Virus record (IMG/VR): IMGVR_UViG_3300037584_002726
Coordinates: 1-20,383 of that record
From: a virus
Length of the DNA: 20,383 nucleotides
Direction: 5' to 3' (one strand)
The translations under genes were made by a program, and so were the position numbers. The notes beneath the pieces are model-generated. The model was not told where the DNA came from. It worked only from the letters and a program-made list of their open reading frames with translations, and searched no databases. Each line of letters starts with the position of its first letter. Positions within the stretch are counted from its first letter, which is position 1. This document shows positions 19,788 to 20,383 of this stretch, piece by piece.

Positions 19788-20236
19788 ATTATCAAACTAT
19801 CAGATCAGCTATCGAAACCCCGTTCCAAACTAATTATGGAGCGTTAAGTCCTGCTGTACCTATATTCTTTGATAATTTTTATAACGTATTAGCAGATAGT
19901 GTAGATGAGTTCATTCATGTAAACTTGAAATTTGGATTTACAACTGAATCTGCATTAACAACCTCACATGACCATATTCGAGGAGTGATAATTGTGAGGA
20001 TTTGCACAGAGAAAAATAAGGGATCGGCTAGGAATCAGACATTGGCAGGAACAGCATTTACAACTTTAAATTCTATAAATGAGACAGCTAAGACAAGTAG
20101 CGGAGTTTACATTCGTTTAGGTCAAATTGACGGACCAGGTTTTACAACAGTTGAAGGTGGACAGGAATCTAGAAAAGGTTTGTATCCTTTCTTCGTTTCA
20201 AGACTAGAAACAAATTTTCAGGCACAATTAATTTAA
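19784..20236 (+). CDS. Putative tail terminator (DUF4128-like)
   Basis: A 150-aa protein like the DUF4128 tail terminators, which cap the tail tube and join it to the neck. It has a helix at the start (TIRSAIETPFQTNY), FIHVNLKFGFTTESAL, then GVIIVRICTEKNKGSARNQTLAGTAFTTLNS, the alpha/beta arrangement typical of this fold. Starts by ATGA overlap with the previous gene. It is followed by a non-coding gap and the tail tube gene, as expected. Confidence 0.78.
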   Translation: MNYQTIRSAIETPFQTNYGALSPAVPIFFDNFYNVLADSVDEFIHVNLKFGFTTESALTTSHDHIRGVIIVRICTEKNKGSARNQTLAGTAFTTLNSINETAKTSSGVYIRLGQIDGPGFTTVEGGQESRKGLYPFFVSRLETNFQAQLI

Positions 20237-20274
20237 CTTATTGAATCTTTACTATGATTCACGCTATCCTATAG

Positions 20275-20298
20275 ACATATCGGGTAGTACCCGTATGT
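20275..20298 (+). promoter_or_regulatory. Hairpin ahead of the tail tube gene
   Basis: ACATA-T-CGGGT-AGT-ACCCG-TATGT, two 5-bp stems with one bulged T and a 3-nt loop. No T-run follows. It lies 22 nt before ATG 20321, in a position similar to that of the twin hairpins before the capsid gene. Confidence 0.5.
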
Positions 20299-20320
20299 TC
20301 AAACCTTAGAATTATTAAAC

Positions 20321-20383
20321 ATGGCTACAGTTCTATCGGGTACTTCAGGAGCTTTATTTTATTCTCCTGCTGGTACAAGCGTA
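20321..20383 (+). CDS. Major tail (tube) protein, N-terminus only
   Basis: Only 21 codons are visible: MATVLSGTSGALFYSPAGTS, then V. The start 'MA.vL.G..G.l.y.p.G.' is typical of phage tail tube proteins. The position right after the tail terminator supports this. No Shine-Dalgarno is obvious before ATG 20321. The rest lies outside the window. Confidence 0.6.
   Translation, partial: MATVLSGTSGALFYSPAGTSV

Noticed and set aside
2127-19825. TGGAACG as a second strand-biased motif
   Set aside because: It occurs about equally on both strands (about five each), so the skew is specific to the GATC-containing form.
1-20383. HIP1 (GCGATCGC), the usual cyanobacterial repeat
   Set aside because: I found no full copy, so it neither supports a cyanobacterial chromosome nor explains the TGGATCG signal.
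1-20383. tRNA genes, CRISPR arrays, insertion sequences, integrase or attachment sites
   Set aside because: I saw no cloverleaf with a GGTTCGA-type loop, no regularly spaced repeats, no transposase and no recombinase. Lifestyle (lytic or temperate) therefore stays open.

Overview
The window is a stretch of a tailed double-stranded DNA phage genome. It carries a phage-type replication set (family A DNA polymerase, primase-helicase, a candidate ssDNA-binding protein, a PD-(D/E)XK exonuclease) and a head-to-tail morphogenesis run (TerS, TerL, portal, scaffold, capsid, connectors, tail terminator, start of the tail tube). The neck gene set points to a long-tailed, siphovirus-like virion. Several small proteins resemble conserved genes of aquatic phages, so a cyanophage-like marine or freshwater phage is my best guess. 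The host cannot be proven from this sequence. No integrase, repressor, tRNA or CRISPR array is visible.

Layout. (1) 1-4493, minus strand: DNA polymerase (C-terminus cut by the window edge), an 83-aa unknown, and a prim-pol/RecA-type primase-helicase. (2) 4494-4638: a divergent control region with two overlapping promoters facing opposite ways and a hairpin. (3) 4639-6457, plus strand: ssDNA-binding-like protein, terminator, a 65-aa unknown, and a RecB/Cas4-like exonuclease. (4) 9068 down to 6431, minus strand: eleven small, mostly acidic genes packed end to end, nearly all overlapping by 4-14 nt. Three were found by reading the sequence because they are under 60 codons. (5) 9069-9231: divergent promoters around an operator-like cluster of AATTCTCA repeats. 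(6) 9232-11767, plus strand, very AT-rich: a small unknown, a DUF932 protein, an ArdA-like antirestriction protein and two small membrane proteins; this looks like an accessory or anti-defence block. (7) 11959-12408, minus: terminase small subunit, inverted relative to its partner and bracketed by a 15-bp direct repeat. (8) 12508-20383, plus: TerL, five tiny Lys/Arg-rich proteins, portal, a small Thr/Lys-rich protein, scaffold, major capsid, head-tail connectors, tail terminator and the first codons of the tail tube.

Working together, the polymerase, primase-helicase, ssDNA-binding protein and exonuclease would form the replication and recombination machinery. The ArdA-like protein would blunt host type I restriction. 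The right-hand block packages DNA and builds the capsid and tail. Two window-wide signals stand out. TGGATCG occurs 16 times on the plus strand but only twice on the minus strand, whatever the gene direction. TACTACA(AT) boxes recur, as far as I could see, only between genes. Counts were made by eye.
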